This document shows positions 1 to 8,030 of a stretch of 47,132 bases of DNA, piece after piece. The stretch spans positions 805 to 47,936 of the forward strand of contig NZ_AQXG01000017.1 in assembly GCF_000375425.1 (NCBI RefSeq). Reading direction: 5' to 3'. The notes below the pieces were generated by a model, which was not told the origin of the DNA, did no database searches, and worked only from the letters and a program-made list of their open reading frames with translations. The first letter of the stretch is position 1. The number at the start of each line of letters is the position of its first letter. The position numbers and the translations under genes are program-made. Source of the stretch: Gracilimonas tropica DSM 19535 (GTDB lineage: Bacteria; Bacteroidota; Rhodothermia; Balneolales; Balneolaceae).

Positions 1-29
1 GTATGAAGATCTATTCCTAAATAGGTCAT

Positions 30-90
30 GACGTCCTCCTTGTGTTTAGATTATTGGGGAATAACTAATCTACGGGAGGACGTCCTTTTT
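30..90 (+). terminator. Long two-part hairpin followed by a T-run
   Basis: Perfect 10-base arms GACGTCCTCC (30-39) and GGAGGACGTC (75-84) enclose a second pair of perfect arms, TAGATTA (47-53) and TAATCTA (66-72). Five T residues follow at 86-90. The geometry fits a Rho-independent terminator for a rightward gene that ends left of the window. The end of a mobile element or a cruciform repeat is also possible, because the stem is much longer than an ordinary terminator needs. Confidence 0.55.
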
Positions 91-100
91 GGAAAGATCA

Positions 101-240
101 AGGCGTTTTAAATCGGACGCCCCGAATGCTCGGGGCAGGCTGGACGGGGTTCGATAGAAACTTGATTGCCAGGAATTAATTTCGCTACTTCAAATAAATC
201 ATAATCCCCGCGCCGTTTAAACGCCGGGTCGTTATAGGGC
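101..240. repeat. Cassette-like boundary repeat, copy A
   Basis: The block opens with GGCGTTTTAAATCG and closes with TTTAAACGCCGGGTCGTTAT, so its ends are near-inverted repeats (GGCGTTT versus AAACGCC). Inside is a CCCCGA/TCGGGG hairpin near 119-135 and a GGGGTTCGATAGAAC-like segment. The same opening and closing motifs recur at 1392-1736, on the other side of the next gene. It resembles an integron attC in layout, but I do not find the GTTRRRY core site, so the element type is unknown. The remainder up to 402 holds no gene I recognise. Confidence 0.4.
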
Positions 241-402
241 TAATACAAAAATTTAATGTTCACTAGAAAAGCAGATGTTTTTACATTGATATTGTCCACA
301 ACTCCTTCATTTTAACTTCACTATTTCAAGAATTACATGAACAAAACTAGTATAACCTGAACGGCGTTGGTGATATGCCAATGTTGACTACCATTACTTT
401 AT

Positions 403-1356
403 ATGAGTATAATTCTACGAAGACAGTTTGTGAACTTCGAGCCAGATGAGTATGAATTACTTGGTTCGAAGGAAATTGAAGAGATTAAATCTATTTTCGA
501 GCAATACCCATGGGAAGAACAAGTAAAAAAGCATCTTGAAGTTGTGGAATCTCATGCTTTCCCTTCGATAAACTTGGAGCATGGAAGCCGCCAATTAGTA
601 ATAACTGGATATGAATCAAATCGATTCTCAATTCAATTTTTTTATAAAAGAGTAATTAACAAATCAAAATTAGGGTACGATTTAACTCATGATGATGTGT
701 TAGCCTTAATTGAAATATTCCCAAATGAGTCTACAACCGAATTTCTAAAAACTCTTAATAAGTTTAAACTCATTGAAACCACTTTACCTCAGAAGATTAT
801 CGGGGCATTCGGAAAAGGTAAAAAGAAAATGTATTCCAAAAATACAAGTAATACTGGATATCAATATGAATTTACTACGAAGCGTTTGATATACATGTTT
901 GGATGGAGCACCCTTTATCTTCTAATGCCACTTGGAATACATATACTGGTTGGTAATGAATTTGATTTAACGGACTTCTTAATTTTTCAGGGATTTTGTA
1001 CTCTGATAACACTTCCTGGGATTATAATTTCAGTTAACCATTTCAAAAAGAATGGTCAACTTAGGCTTCATTTCAACAAAAGAGAAAATCGTTTCATAGT
1101 ATTTAACAAGAACGACAAATACATATTTGATAAGAAAGAAATCTCTAAGGTTTTTCGGTTCGTTTCAAGTTGGACCAACTCACCTTGGGGCGGCTATGAA
1201 TACACTGTACTAAAGTTTAAAAATGAATCGGAGCTTTGGTTATCTAATATTTTAATTAAATCAGAAGACTTAGATAAACATATTAGCTTCGTAGATATGG
1301 AGTATAAAAAGCAATGGATTCCGCTTTTAAAGAAAACGACAGATAACAAACGCTAA
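403..1356 (+). CDS. Hypothetical protein with two membrane segments
   Basis: The 317-residue product is not recognised. Residues 1-160 are soluble and mixed charged, residues about 162-184 and 192-214 are two hydrophobic segments separated by a short acidic loop, and the C-terminal ~100 residues look like a PH-like or soluble domain rich in Lys and aromatic residues. It has no signal peptide, so the N- and C-terminal parts probably share the cytoplasmic side. The gene is A+T-richer than the genes to its right. It stands alone between two related repeats (101-240 and 1392-1736), which suggests recent acquisition as a unit. The start at 403 is the first ATG of the open frame. No function is proposed. 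Confidence 0.7.
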   Translation: MSIILRRQFVNFEPDEYELLGSKEIEEIKSIFEQYPWEEQVKKHLEVVESHAFPSINLEHGSRQLVITGYESNRFSIQFFYKRVINKSKLGYDLTHDDVLALIEIFPNESTTEFLKTLNKFKLIETTLPQKIIGAFGKGKKKMYSKNTSNTGYQYEFTTKRLIYMFGWSTLYLLMPLGIHILVGNEFDLTDFLIFQGFCTLITLPGIIISVNHFKKNGQLRLHFNKRENRFIVFNKNDKYIFDKKEISKVFRFVSSWTNSPWGGYEYTVLKFKNESELWLSNILIKSEDLDKHISFVDMEYKKQWIPLLKKTTDNKR

Positions 1357-1391
1357 AATAATTTCTGAAAACTTACTTCAAAGCACCCTAT

Positions 1392-1736
1392 AAAGGCGTT
1401 TTAAATCGAACACGGAAGGGGTTCAATGGAACTTCTACTCGTTACGGTGCTCTGCTCCGTAATGCCAACCGGAGGCTCTGCCTCAAACTACTTGCTCAAC
1501 CTGAACTTAAAGCTGTTAATTAGCTCTTAATTCCCGAGGCTTTTAAAACCTCACCAACCATAAACCGGCAACGGTAACAAAGAAGCCATCCGTTCAAAGT
1601 CTTTATCATGGTGCAGTAGCTCCACTTCATGTTCGATGCACCAGCTTCCAATTAGCATATTACTTGTGTGCAATAAAACTATTCAGTTACTTCAATTTAA
1701 AACGAAGATACTTACTGCTTAAACGCCAGGTCATTA
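1392..1736. repeat. Cassette-like boundary repeat, copy B
   Basis: AAGGCGTTTTAAATCGAAC at 1393-1411 and GGGGTTCAATGGAAC just after match copy A, and CTTAAACGCCAGGTCATTAT at the far end matches the end of copy A. Here the two halves are separated by about 300 bases that contain a degenerate GCTCTGCTCCGTAATGCC element (reverse orientation of the repeat seen in the his operon) and a VapC remnant. The region carries no intact gene. Confidence 0.35.
1551..1679 (-). pseudogene. VapC-like PIN-domain toxin, C-terminal remnant
   Basis: On the minus strand an open stretch of about 42 codons ends at a TGA (1551-1553). It contains the segments CIEHEVELLHHDKDFERMA and LPLPVYGW, the typical C-terminal part of VapC-type PIN toxins, with the conserved Asp residues of the DxDF region. 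An in-frame stop lies immediately upstream and the N-terminal half with the first catalytic Asp residues is absent, so this is a decayed toxin fragment. No VapB-like antitoxin is seen next to it. Confidence 0.65.
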
Positions 1737-1755
1737 TTACGAAAAGTCTAATTCT

Positions 1756-2331
1756 ATGCCGGAACCTGATCCAACAAAAATATTGCCCTTCACATCACCG
1801 AAAGAGCTCGGGCGATGGCTCGAACTGAATCACGACTCTGAGGAAGAACTGTGGGTGAAGATATTCAAGAAGAAGACCGGGATTCCCAGCGTGACCTGGA
1901 ATGATGTGGTCATCGAAGTGCTTTGCTGGGGCTGGATCGACGGTATCAGGAAGTCATTGGATGAGCAGGCTTATCTTCTACGGATCACTCCCCGGAGAGC
2001 CGGAAGCAATTGGTCAAAAAGGAACAGAGAACATGCTGAGCGCTTGATCAAAGAGGGCAGAATGATGGAATCCGGACTCGAACAGGTTCGTGCTGCCCAA
2101 TCAGATGGCCGGTGGGAAAAGGCCTATGTAGCTAGTGAACTGGAAGTGCCGGCAGATTTCCTGGATGCACTCCAAAGCAAACCGAAGGCAAAGCAGTTCT
2201 TTGAAACGCTCAACAAGTCGAGTCGTTATCAGATCGCCCTCGGATTGACATCCGCAAAAAGGCCCGAAACCAGACAAAGGCGATTTACAAAGTTCATGGA
2301 TCTGCTGGCCCGCGAAGAAAATCCGATTTGA
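1756..2331 (+). CDS. YdeI/OmpD-associated family protein
   Basis: The 191-residue protein matches the YdeI-like (OmdA) family: an N-terminal DUF1801-like half with the W-x-GWIDGIRKSLD region (about residues 58-69), the LLRITPRR-x-GSNWSKRN segment near 74-90, and a C-terminal helical tail ending in RQRRFTKFMDLLAREE. Some members have been linked to stress or bacteriocin protection, but the biochemical role is not established. It is cytoplasmic with no signal peptide. It converges with the thioredoxin gene, 34 bases away, and no strong terminator is visible between them. Confidence 0.8.
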   Translation: MPEPDPTKILPFTSPKELGRWLELNHDSEEELWVKIFKKKTGIPSVTWNDVVIEVLCWGWIDGIRKSLDEQAYLLRITPRRAGSNWSKRNREHAERLIKEGRMMESGLEQVRAAQSDGRWEKAYVASELEVPADFLDALQSKPKAKQFFETLNKSSRYQIALGLTSAKRPETRQRRFTKFMDLLAREENPI

Positions 2332-2365
2332 CCCTTGCTCCGATACTCTGCCCCGGGACATTATC

Positions 2366-2911
2366 TCAAATGTCTCTCGCCCTCTCCGAGGCCACATAAT
2401 TCAAGATCTCCTCAAGCTTGTCGGCTTCCGTAAACCCCGAAATATGAAACAGGTACTCCCCTTCCGGTGAAAGCAGTACCACCGCCGGAACGTTCTGTAC
2501 ATTGAACTTCTGGGCTAACCGAAGCGGAGTTAGAGAAAACTGTCGGTATTGTTTTCTGCTCTCGTTATCATCCCGGTTCAGGCGGGTGAGTATGAAGTCT
2601 TCATGCAATGTTTCTGAAAGCTCGGGATAAACTTCCTTTTCCATTTTTTTGCACCAGCCGCACCACGGAGCCCATACATCCACTAAGATCGGTTTACCTT
2701 GTTCTTCCGCCCGTTTCATGGTTTCTTCAAAAGATGTCCAGTTTAGTTCATTTTCCTGGGCTGATAATGGAGTTGAAAATAAAACTCCAATGAGTGTAAA
2801 AATACTCGCGAAGATGAGGTGTTTGCTAAAGAAATTTGACCTTTTTGACCGAACGCAGCGAAGACCGTTGGACGCTCGCAGGTTTTCCAGTTTTTTGTTT
2901 CTGACTTTCAT
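2366..2911 (-). CDS. Exported thioredoxin-family protein (thioredoxin_7 type)
   Basis: This 181-residue protein has a hydrophobic export segment at about residues 31-50 ending in SAQ, then a thioredoxin fold with the WCGWC active site (Cys84 and Cys87) and a cis-Pro region (NVQNVPAVVLL). It likely acts as a periplasmic thiol-disulfide protein. It starts 2 bases after the TonB receptor stop with a GAGG ribosome site (CTGAGGTAATTATG), so the two are co-transcribed and probably co-function. Residues 1-30 form an unusually long basic stretch before the signal core. Part of it (ENLRASNGLRCVRSKR) looks like a translated intergenic repeat inserted just after the start codon. Confidence 0.82.
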   Translation of the reverse strand: MKVRNKKLENLRASNGLRCVRSKRSNFFSKHLIFASIFTLIGVLFSTPLSAQENELNWTSFEETMKRAEEQGKPILVDVWAPWCGWCKKMEKEVYPELSETLHEDFILTRLNRDDNESRKQYRQFSLTPLRLAQKFNVQNVPAVVLLSPEGEYLFHISGFTEADKLEEILNYVASERARDI

Positions 2912-2913
2912 AA

Positions 2914-5145
2914 TTACCTCAGGTTTAAGCGTGCACCAATGGAGAACGTCCGGCCGATGATGGGACCCCAGGTGTAAATGGTATCGAAATTGGGTCCGAA
3001 TGGATTCCCGGCATCCACCAGCGGACTTCCCTGCGTGTAATTGAAGATGTTTTCCGCAGACAAATAGGCTTCAAATCCAACCCCATTTTCGCTGTTCACA
3101 TTGGTGAATTCTTTGGTGATCTTGAGATCGTGTGTGGAATACGCCGGCGATATCGATGAGCGGCCAAAATCTTCAGTGTAATTATCCGGCATGCGCTTTG
3201 GTCCCACCAGGTTGCCATTATATCCGAGGGAAATATCCACCGAGTTGATATCATAGGTGGCTCCAAAAACGCCGGTAAATTCCGGGGCATAAGCTAGCGC
3301 CTGTCGCTGTCCGTTCTCTTCAGTGTACACATCCATGATCGTCACACTGGCATTATAGGTAATGGGAAGTGCGGTGAAATTCTGTTCCAGTCCCACCGAA
3401 AAGCCACGCGTTACCGAAAATCCATCCAGGTTTTCATAGATGATTAGGTTCGGATCCTGTTCATAATCCGGGATGATCTTATTGGAGAAATGCGTGTAAA
3501 ATCCATCTAAACTCACTGTCATTGGATTCGTGCCAAAGGCAATGATCTGCTCCAGACTCGCCGTGATGCTTCTGGATTCCTCGGCTTCCAGGTCTTCGTT
3601 GAAAACGACGTCACGCGAACCGGTCAGAGCCGCATGATCTTCCGTAAATACATTCACCACCCGAAATCCGGTTCCCGCACTTACCCGAAAGGTGGTTATA
3701 TCCGAAGGACTGAATTTGGCGGACAATCTCGGAGCAGTTACATAGCCATGTTCGGAGTGATGATCGACCCGAAGTCCGCCCAGAAAGGTGAAATCTCCGG
3801 TCTTTAGTTCTCCCTGTGAAAAGATGCCAGGAATCCATCTCCGGTCGGTTCCGTCTGAAGTAGCCGGGGTGTTGTCGTTATAGGTTTCATATCGAATGGA
3901 GGTTCCTGCCAGGAGTTGGAAGTTTTCGCCGATGGGCTGATCCCAAGTCGCCTGACCAAATGCGACGCCCTGCTGTGCATCGTACCAATCGGTTCCGTAA
4001 TAACTATCCTGGTCGTGATAAGTGATGGCGCTATTTATCCGCAGCTTTTGATTGAATCCGGCGGGGCGGTATTCGGTAAGGAATTCAAATCGGTTCGTGT
4101 AAATAGATTCCCCATAGATTTGGTCGGAGCCGCGAAGGTTATCCGAGAATTGCCGAAGTCCGCCCGTACGATTCTCGGAATAGAATTTGGTGGCTACATT
4201 TAATCTTGGTTCAAGATTTTTGCCCATCAAGGTTCCCTTTCCAAATAAAGAAACCCGCGACTGCTTTACCAGGTCGTTGAAGTTATCACCGTTTTCATCA
4301 AAATAGTTTTCGAGTCTCAGTATGTTTCCACTTACAAATCCCTCAAACCGTCCGAACTTCGGAGAGTATGCGATATTGATGCTTCCCTCCTCTGTGCTCT
4401 TGGCGTACACATCCGCAGAGAGAGTGGGCGTCAGCGCCGGGTTTTTGGTGATGATGTTTACCACTCCGCCCAGCGCCTGTGTACCATACAATGTAGATTG
4501 AGGTCCTTTGATCACTTCCACCTGATCGATGATAGACGGACTGATCCCGTTCAATCCATACACCGAAGCCAATGCTCCCATGATGGGCATTCCATCAATT
4601 AAGACCGCTGTGTTAGGACCTTCCACTCCGTTGATCCTAATAGCATTGGTTCCACAGACGCCACAATTTAGTTGGGTTGAAAGTCCGTTTACGCTGCTGA
4701 TCAGATCCATGATGTTGGAGCTCGTTCTTCCCTGCTGCAGCTGTTCGGACTTCACCACCTGTACTTTTACAGGCGACTCTTTCACATAAGTCTGACGCAT
4801 GGTTCCGGTCACTACTATTTGGTCCAGCTCCAACACAGAACCTTTTAAAGTGAATTCCAAGTACGTAGTCTCCCCTGCTTTTACCGTAACTTTTTTGACC
4901 ACCTTCTTAAATCCAACGGCGCTTATTTGAAGTTCATAAGATCCAGCAGGAATGTGCTCTATGATGAATGTTCCACTTTCATCAGTCGGGGCTCCCTTAT
5001 TCAAGCTTATGATCCCAGCATTCGCCCCAATAACCGGTTCGCTCTCAGAAAAAACGGTCCCTGAAATTTTCCCCAACCGTTCCTGAGCCTGTACGTTCCC
5101 ACTGAAACAGAGGAACAATGCGAAAATGACTGCTATTATTTTCAT
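2914..5145 (-). CDS. TonB-dependent outer-membrane receptor
   Basis: The 743-residue precursor has a signal peptide (cleavage near QA-Q at 20), a carboxypeptidase-regulatory-like beta-sandwich (about 24-100), a TonB box-like VVTGT (111-115), a plug domain (about 118-235, with IDGMPIMG and VEVIKGPQSTLYG motifs) and a 22-strand-type barrel to the C-terminal Arg. The plug carries NCGVCGTN (Cys161 and Cys164), a pair of close cysteines that is unusual for siderophore receptors and may touch a metal or be a disulfide. The ligand is unknown. The downstream gene is an exported thioredoxin, possibly serving this Cys pair. Two operator-like repeats lie upstream. Confidence 0.9.
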   Translation of the reverse strand: MKIIAVIFALFLCFSGNVQAQERLGKISGTVFSESEPVIGANAGIISLNKGAPTDESGTFIIEHIPAGSYELQISAVGFKKVVKKVTVKAGETTYLEFTLKGSVLELDQIVVTGTMRQTYVKESPVKVQVVKSEQLQQGRTSSNIMDLISSVNGLSTQLNCGVCGTNAIRINGVEGPNTAVLIDGMPIMGALASVYGLNGISPSIIDQVEVIKGPQSTLYGTQALGGVVNIITKNPALTPTLSADVYAKSTEEGSINIAYSPKFGRFEGFVSGNILRLENYFDENGDNFNDLVKQSRVSLFGKGTLMGKNLEPRLNVATKFYSENRTGGLRQFSDNLRGSDQIYGESIYTNRFEFLTEYRPAGFNQKLRINSAITYHDQDSYYGTDWYDAQQGVAFGQATWDQPIGENFQLLAGTSIRYETYNDNTPATSDGTDRRWIPGIFSQGELKTGDFTFLGGLRVDHHSEHGYVTAPRLSAKFSPSDITTFRVSAGTGFRVVNVFTEDHAALTGSRDVVFNEDLEAEESRSITASLEQIIAFGTNPMTVSLDGFYTHFSNKIIPDYEQDPNLIIYENLDGFSVTRGFSVGLEQNFTALPITYNASVTIMDVYTEENGQRQALAYAPEFTGVFGATYDINSVDISLGYNGNLVGPKRMPDNYTEDFGRSSISPAYSTHDLKITKEFTNVNSENGVGFEAYLSAENIFNYTQGSPLVDAGNPFGPNFDTIYTWGPIIGRTFSIGARLNLR

Positions 5146-5158
5146 GACTATACTTATT

Positions 5159-5233
5159 TTTAGCTTTGACTAAATTTAAGAATAGACAGAACAATAATTC
5201 AACAGATATAACAAAATATTTAGCCTTGACTAA
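5159..5233 (-). promoter_or_regulatory. Tandem TTTAG-N6-CTAAA operator-like sites
   Basis: TTTAGCTTTGACTAAA (5159-5174) and TTAGCCTTGACTAA (5220-5233) are two near-identical imperfect palindromes, 61 bases apart, directly upstream of the TonB receptor start. Their TTAG...CTAA architecture recalls sites of DtxR/IdeR/MntR-type metal regulators. No such regulator is in the window, so metal control is an inference. Confidence 0.45.
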
Positions 5234-5449
5234 TAATTGATCGGTATTAAAGACAAAAATAGTTTAAATATGAGGTAAAATAAGTTCGGCCTTAGAGAAA
5301 AGAGCGTTAAGAAGCTGACGAAATGAAGCGTTTAGAAAGAAATCATACCGCATGACTATAGGCTTTCCGGCAAACTGTTTAAGGAGCATTGATTTCTTTT
5401 AGTGCAATGAAGACAGCTTTAGCTCTTTTCTCGCAGCCGAGAGTTTTTG

Positions 5450-5473
5450 GTTCTTTTGTCGGTACAAAAGAAC
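5450..5473. repeat. Perfect inverted repeat in a gene-free stretch
   Basis: GTTCTTTTGT and ACAAAAGAAC are perfect 10-base arms around a CGGT loop. Similar palindromes are common between genes in Bacteroidota. The stretch 5234-5543 otherwise contains no gene that I can support. Confidence 0.6.
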
Positions 5474-5543
5474 ATAAGCTTGGTTCTCGAATTACCAAAC
5501 ATGCACAAGCGATAAGCTTCAATAAATTCTTTATCAACCTTGC

Positions 5544-6926
5544 TCAGTAGGAATATTTTAGGCGGAAGAAGAAGAGATTCGGAGTTTCGGTTAGATCAGA
5601 AAAAACCGAGCCTTTTAGGAGTTGAGCGAGTATCAGGAAGTCGATGTTTTCGGTAAGGGAGCGAGTGAATTGAGGAATTATAATGAGCATCTTACGATCA
5701 AAACTGCCCATCAACCCACCCGACAAACTGGTCAATGGGTTCAATTGAAAAGAGGTATTCACAAAATATCCGGTTTCTGCAATAAACAGATCCGATGCGC
5801 TGGGTGGACGTGTTAACTGCCCCAATGGATTTGCCGACTCATTCCAACCGCCGTTGTATAATAATTCTGAAGAAACATACACTCCATTGGAGAACATGTA
5901 ATCGCCTCCCAAGCTTGCCGTGAGATGCCCGGATTCATCCAAAAAATTTTCTCTGGGGTGAAAATACGACACTTCCCCTTTGAATCCGGCAGTGCTTAGG
6001 TATCCACTCCATCCGGCTCCGATAGCTAGCTCTTGAAGGTAGTTTCCGGCAATAAGCTGAATATCGTATTCGCCCAAATTACCCCTAAACATGCCTGCGA
6101 TCACAGACTCGTCCAGCGATTTTCCCAAGCGATAGCCTGCTTCTATGCTGGAAGCATAGCTCCACGAATAGGAAGCATACAAGGCATCCGTGCCGGGACG
6201 TTCCTCATAATCAAAATCCAGATAGGCGTAGGCGTTGAACAGATCATTGGGATTCCACACCATCGTCTTCCCCCAATTTATGCGCTGCCGACCCAGGTGC
6301 ACTTCCCACGGCCCTTTGAAATACGAGACATGCAGCCGGTCGATGGCCGAATTTAAGACCGTATGGTCGCCATCGATCCAGGTATGACTCAGATCAAAAT
6401 AGCCGGGATCGTTTTCAAGAAAGTCACCATAACCGGGTGTATTGTTGACGGTCCATCCGTTGAAAAGGCGTGTCCGGACATCGGCCCGAAATTCAAAGTG
6501 TTCTCCAAAATCAAACTCAGATTCTATGCGATGATGAAGGATGTTGTCGTAGCGAATAGTTTTGAGATCGTTGCTCAGGCTGATGCTTCCCAGTTCTTTG
6601 ACGTATCCGCTTAAATCTGCGTCAAGGTTTTGAGCTTCGATGGTTGATGGGAAGAGTAGAATTAGAAGTAGAAATAATAGGCTGAATCCACCCCTGCCCT
6701 CTCTCTTCCCGATCCTCGGGACAGTGGAACTGAATCCGGTCTCTCTCCGAAGAGAGATAGGTTCTAGCCGGTTCACCCAATTTTGTCCAACAAGAAAATC
6801 ATCACCAAAGTTAAGAACCTGTGTCCCGCCGGAGGGACCGAAAGAACGGCTCGCCGTTACTTTCAGGGAGGAGCGTGAGTCGGCACAATCCAAAACTTCG
6901 CTATTCAAAATTCCTTGATTCATCAT
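5544..6926 (-). CDS. Outer-membrane beta-barrel protein (porin-like)
   Basis: After a hydrophobic core (about residues 81-97, FSLLFLLLILLFPSTIEAQ) the mature ~360 residues consist of alternating amphipathic strands rich in Gly, Tyr and Trp, ending in FFFRLKYSY, a typical C-terminal barrel strand. A VHLGRQRINWGKTMVWNPND segment resembles DUF1302-type barrels that accompany LolA-like and FtsX-like genes. It is last in the TetR-led unit and may be its outer-membrane component. The start is doubtful: the first ~76 residues are encoded by a dispersed repeat that recurs at 7773-8030. The only in-frame ATG codons are at the very beginning, and a GTG at 6774-6776 is an alternative. Confidence 0.75.
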   Translation of the reverse strand: MMNQGILNSEVLDCADSRSSLKVTASRSFGPSGGTQVLNFGDDFLVGQNWVNRLEPISLRRETGFSSTVPRIGKREGRGGFSLLFLLLILLFPSTIEAQNLDADLSGYVKELGSISLSNDLKTIRYDNILHHRIESEFDFGEHFEFRADVRTRLFNGWTVNNTPGYGDFLENDPGYFDLSHTWIDGDHTVLNSAIDRLHVSYFKGPWEVHLGRQRINWGKTMVWNPNDLFNAYAYLDFDYEERPGTDALYASYSWSYASSIEAGYRLGKSLDESVIAGMFRGNLGEYDIQLIAGNYLQELAIGAGWSGYLSTAGFKGEVSYFHPRENFLDESGHLTASLGGDYMFSNGVYVSSELLYNGGWNESANPLGQLTRPPSASDLFIAETGYFVNTSFQLNPLTSLSGGLMGSFDRKMLIIIPQFTRSLTENIDFLILAQLLKGSVFSDLTETPNLFFFRLKYSY

Positions 6927-6936
6927 TCAATATTCA
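6698..6936. repeat. ~240 bp composite repeat, copy 1
   Basis: It shares with 7773-8030 the blocks CCTCTCTCTTCCCGAT, GGGACAGTGGAACTGAATCC, GAAGAGAGATAGGTTCT, CCTGTGTCCCGCCGGAGGGA and CAAAACTTCGCTATTCAA in the same order and orientation. It contains several small hairpins (TCCCGA/TCGGGA; CTCTC/GAGAG). It ends in the AT-rich ATTCAATATTC family repeat. It overlaps the 5' end of the barrel gene and keeps an open reading frame through it. Confidence 0.8.
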
Positions 6937-6966
6937 AACAACGGCTCAGCGAGCCGAGGTACGTTC

Positions 6967-7680
6967 TTAATTCGATGTTCCTTGCTCGATGTTGGATGTT
7001 CTCTGCTCATCCGAATCCACTTTTCCATCTACCAGGGTAACCACGCGCCGGGCTCGTTCTACCACGCGTTGATCGTGTGTGGAGAAAATGAAGGTGATGC
7101 TTTCTTCTTCATTCAATCGCAGCATCATATCCAGCAAGTTGGCCGTTGAGGCGGAATCTAAATTGGCGGTGGGTTCATCTGCGAGGACAAAATCCGGTTT
7201 GGAAGCGAGTGCTCTTGCTACCGCCACGCGTTGTTGTTGTCCGCCCGAAAGTTCAGCGGGACGTTTATCCACTTTGTCCTCCAGTCCCACCATTTTCAGC
7301 AATTCCATGCTTCGCTGATTGCATTCTTTTTGAGGTCGCCCCTGCATTTGTAGAATGAAAGCAATGTTCTCTTTAGCAGTCAAAACCGGGATCAAATTGT
7401 ACGCCTGAAATACAAACCCGATGTGATGCAGCCGGAAGTCGATCAACTCTCGTTCCTTCAGTGAAAACATATCGGTCCCGTGAATTTTGACTTTTCCTTC
7501 GGTCGGCTCATCCAGTCCGCCGATGATGTTGAGCAAGGTCGTCTTCCCAGATCCTGACGGCCCCACGATTGCCGTAAACTCCCCTTCATTGATGTCCAGA
7601 TCCACTCCATTCAACGCATGAACCGGAACCTGATCCTTGTTGTACACTTTCTTGATATCACGAACCTGTATAATGGACAT
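6967..7680 (-). CDS. ABC transporter ATP-binding protein (LolD/MacB-like)
   Basis: The 237-residue ATPase has a Walker A GPSGSGKTT (residues 40-48), Q-loop (FVFQAYNL), signature LSGGQQQRVAVARAL, Walker B FVLADEPTANLD and H-loop STHDQ. It belongs to the LolD/MacB/FtsE class that pairs with FtsX-type permeases, and the two permeases are the next genes upstream. It would drive extraction or transport of lipids or lipoproteins from the inner membrane. The last ~14 residues (EQRTSNIEQGTSN) are a translation of the AT-rich dispersed repeat at 6967-7010, so the native C terminus has probably been altered by it. Confidence 0.88.
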   Translation of the reverse strand: MSIIQVRDIKKVYNKDQVPVHALNGVDLDINEGEFTAIVGPSGSGKTTLLNIIGGLDEPTEGKVKIHGTDMFSLKERELIDFRLHHIGFVFQAYNLIPVLTAKENIAFILQMQGRPQKECNQRSMELLKMVGLEDKVDKRPAELSGGQQQRVAVARALASKPDFVLADEPTANLDSASTANLLDMMLRLNEEESITFIFSTHDQRVVERARRVVTLVDGKVDSDEQRTSNIEQGTSN

Positions 7681-7772
7681 GAGATTTATAATTTATAATG
7701 AATGATTTTTGATTGAGGGATTCATGGCTGGATGGTTTCTTATTTCAACTTCCCTGCCTTTTCCAACACTGT

Positions 7773-8030
7773 CCTCTCTCTTCCCGATTCTCGGGACAGT
7801 GGAACTGAATCCGGTCTCTCTTACCTCTTCGGCAAGCAGGCTCCGAAGAGAGATAGGTTCTGGCCAATGCTTAGAATTTCGTCCTAATAAAAAATAGTCA
7901 TCATCAGCAAGAACCTGTGTCCCGCCGGAGGGACCGAAAGAATGGCCCGCCATTGCTTTCGGGGAGGAGCGTGAGGCGGTCCAATTCAAAACTTCGCTAT
8001 TCAATATTCCTTGCTCGATATTCACTATTC
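7773..8030. repeat. ~250 bp composite repeat, copy 2
   Basis: This second copy of the 6698-6936 repeat differs by ~20 extra bases (CTCTTCGGCAAGCAGG region) and point changes. It separates the ATPase gene from the permease gene in what is otherwise a compact operon. Like copy 1 it is open through most of its length on the minus strand, but I do not call a gene here. Confidence 0.8.

Noticed and set aside
101-240. Canonical integron attC site
   Set aside because: The GTTRRRY core is not found; GTTATAG does not fit it, so only a cassette-like repeat is claimed.
2649-2960. Plus-strand open frame of 103 residues over the thioredoxin gene
   Set aside because: It overlaps the well-supported thioredoxin gene on the other strand and has no protein-like features.
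7693-8025. 110-residue open frame between the ATPase and permease
   Set aside because: It lies almost entirely in the second copy of the 240 bp repeat and in simple intergenic sequence, and has no recognisable domain.
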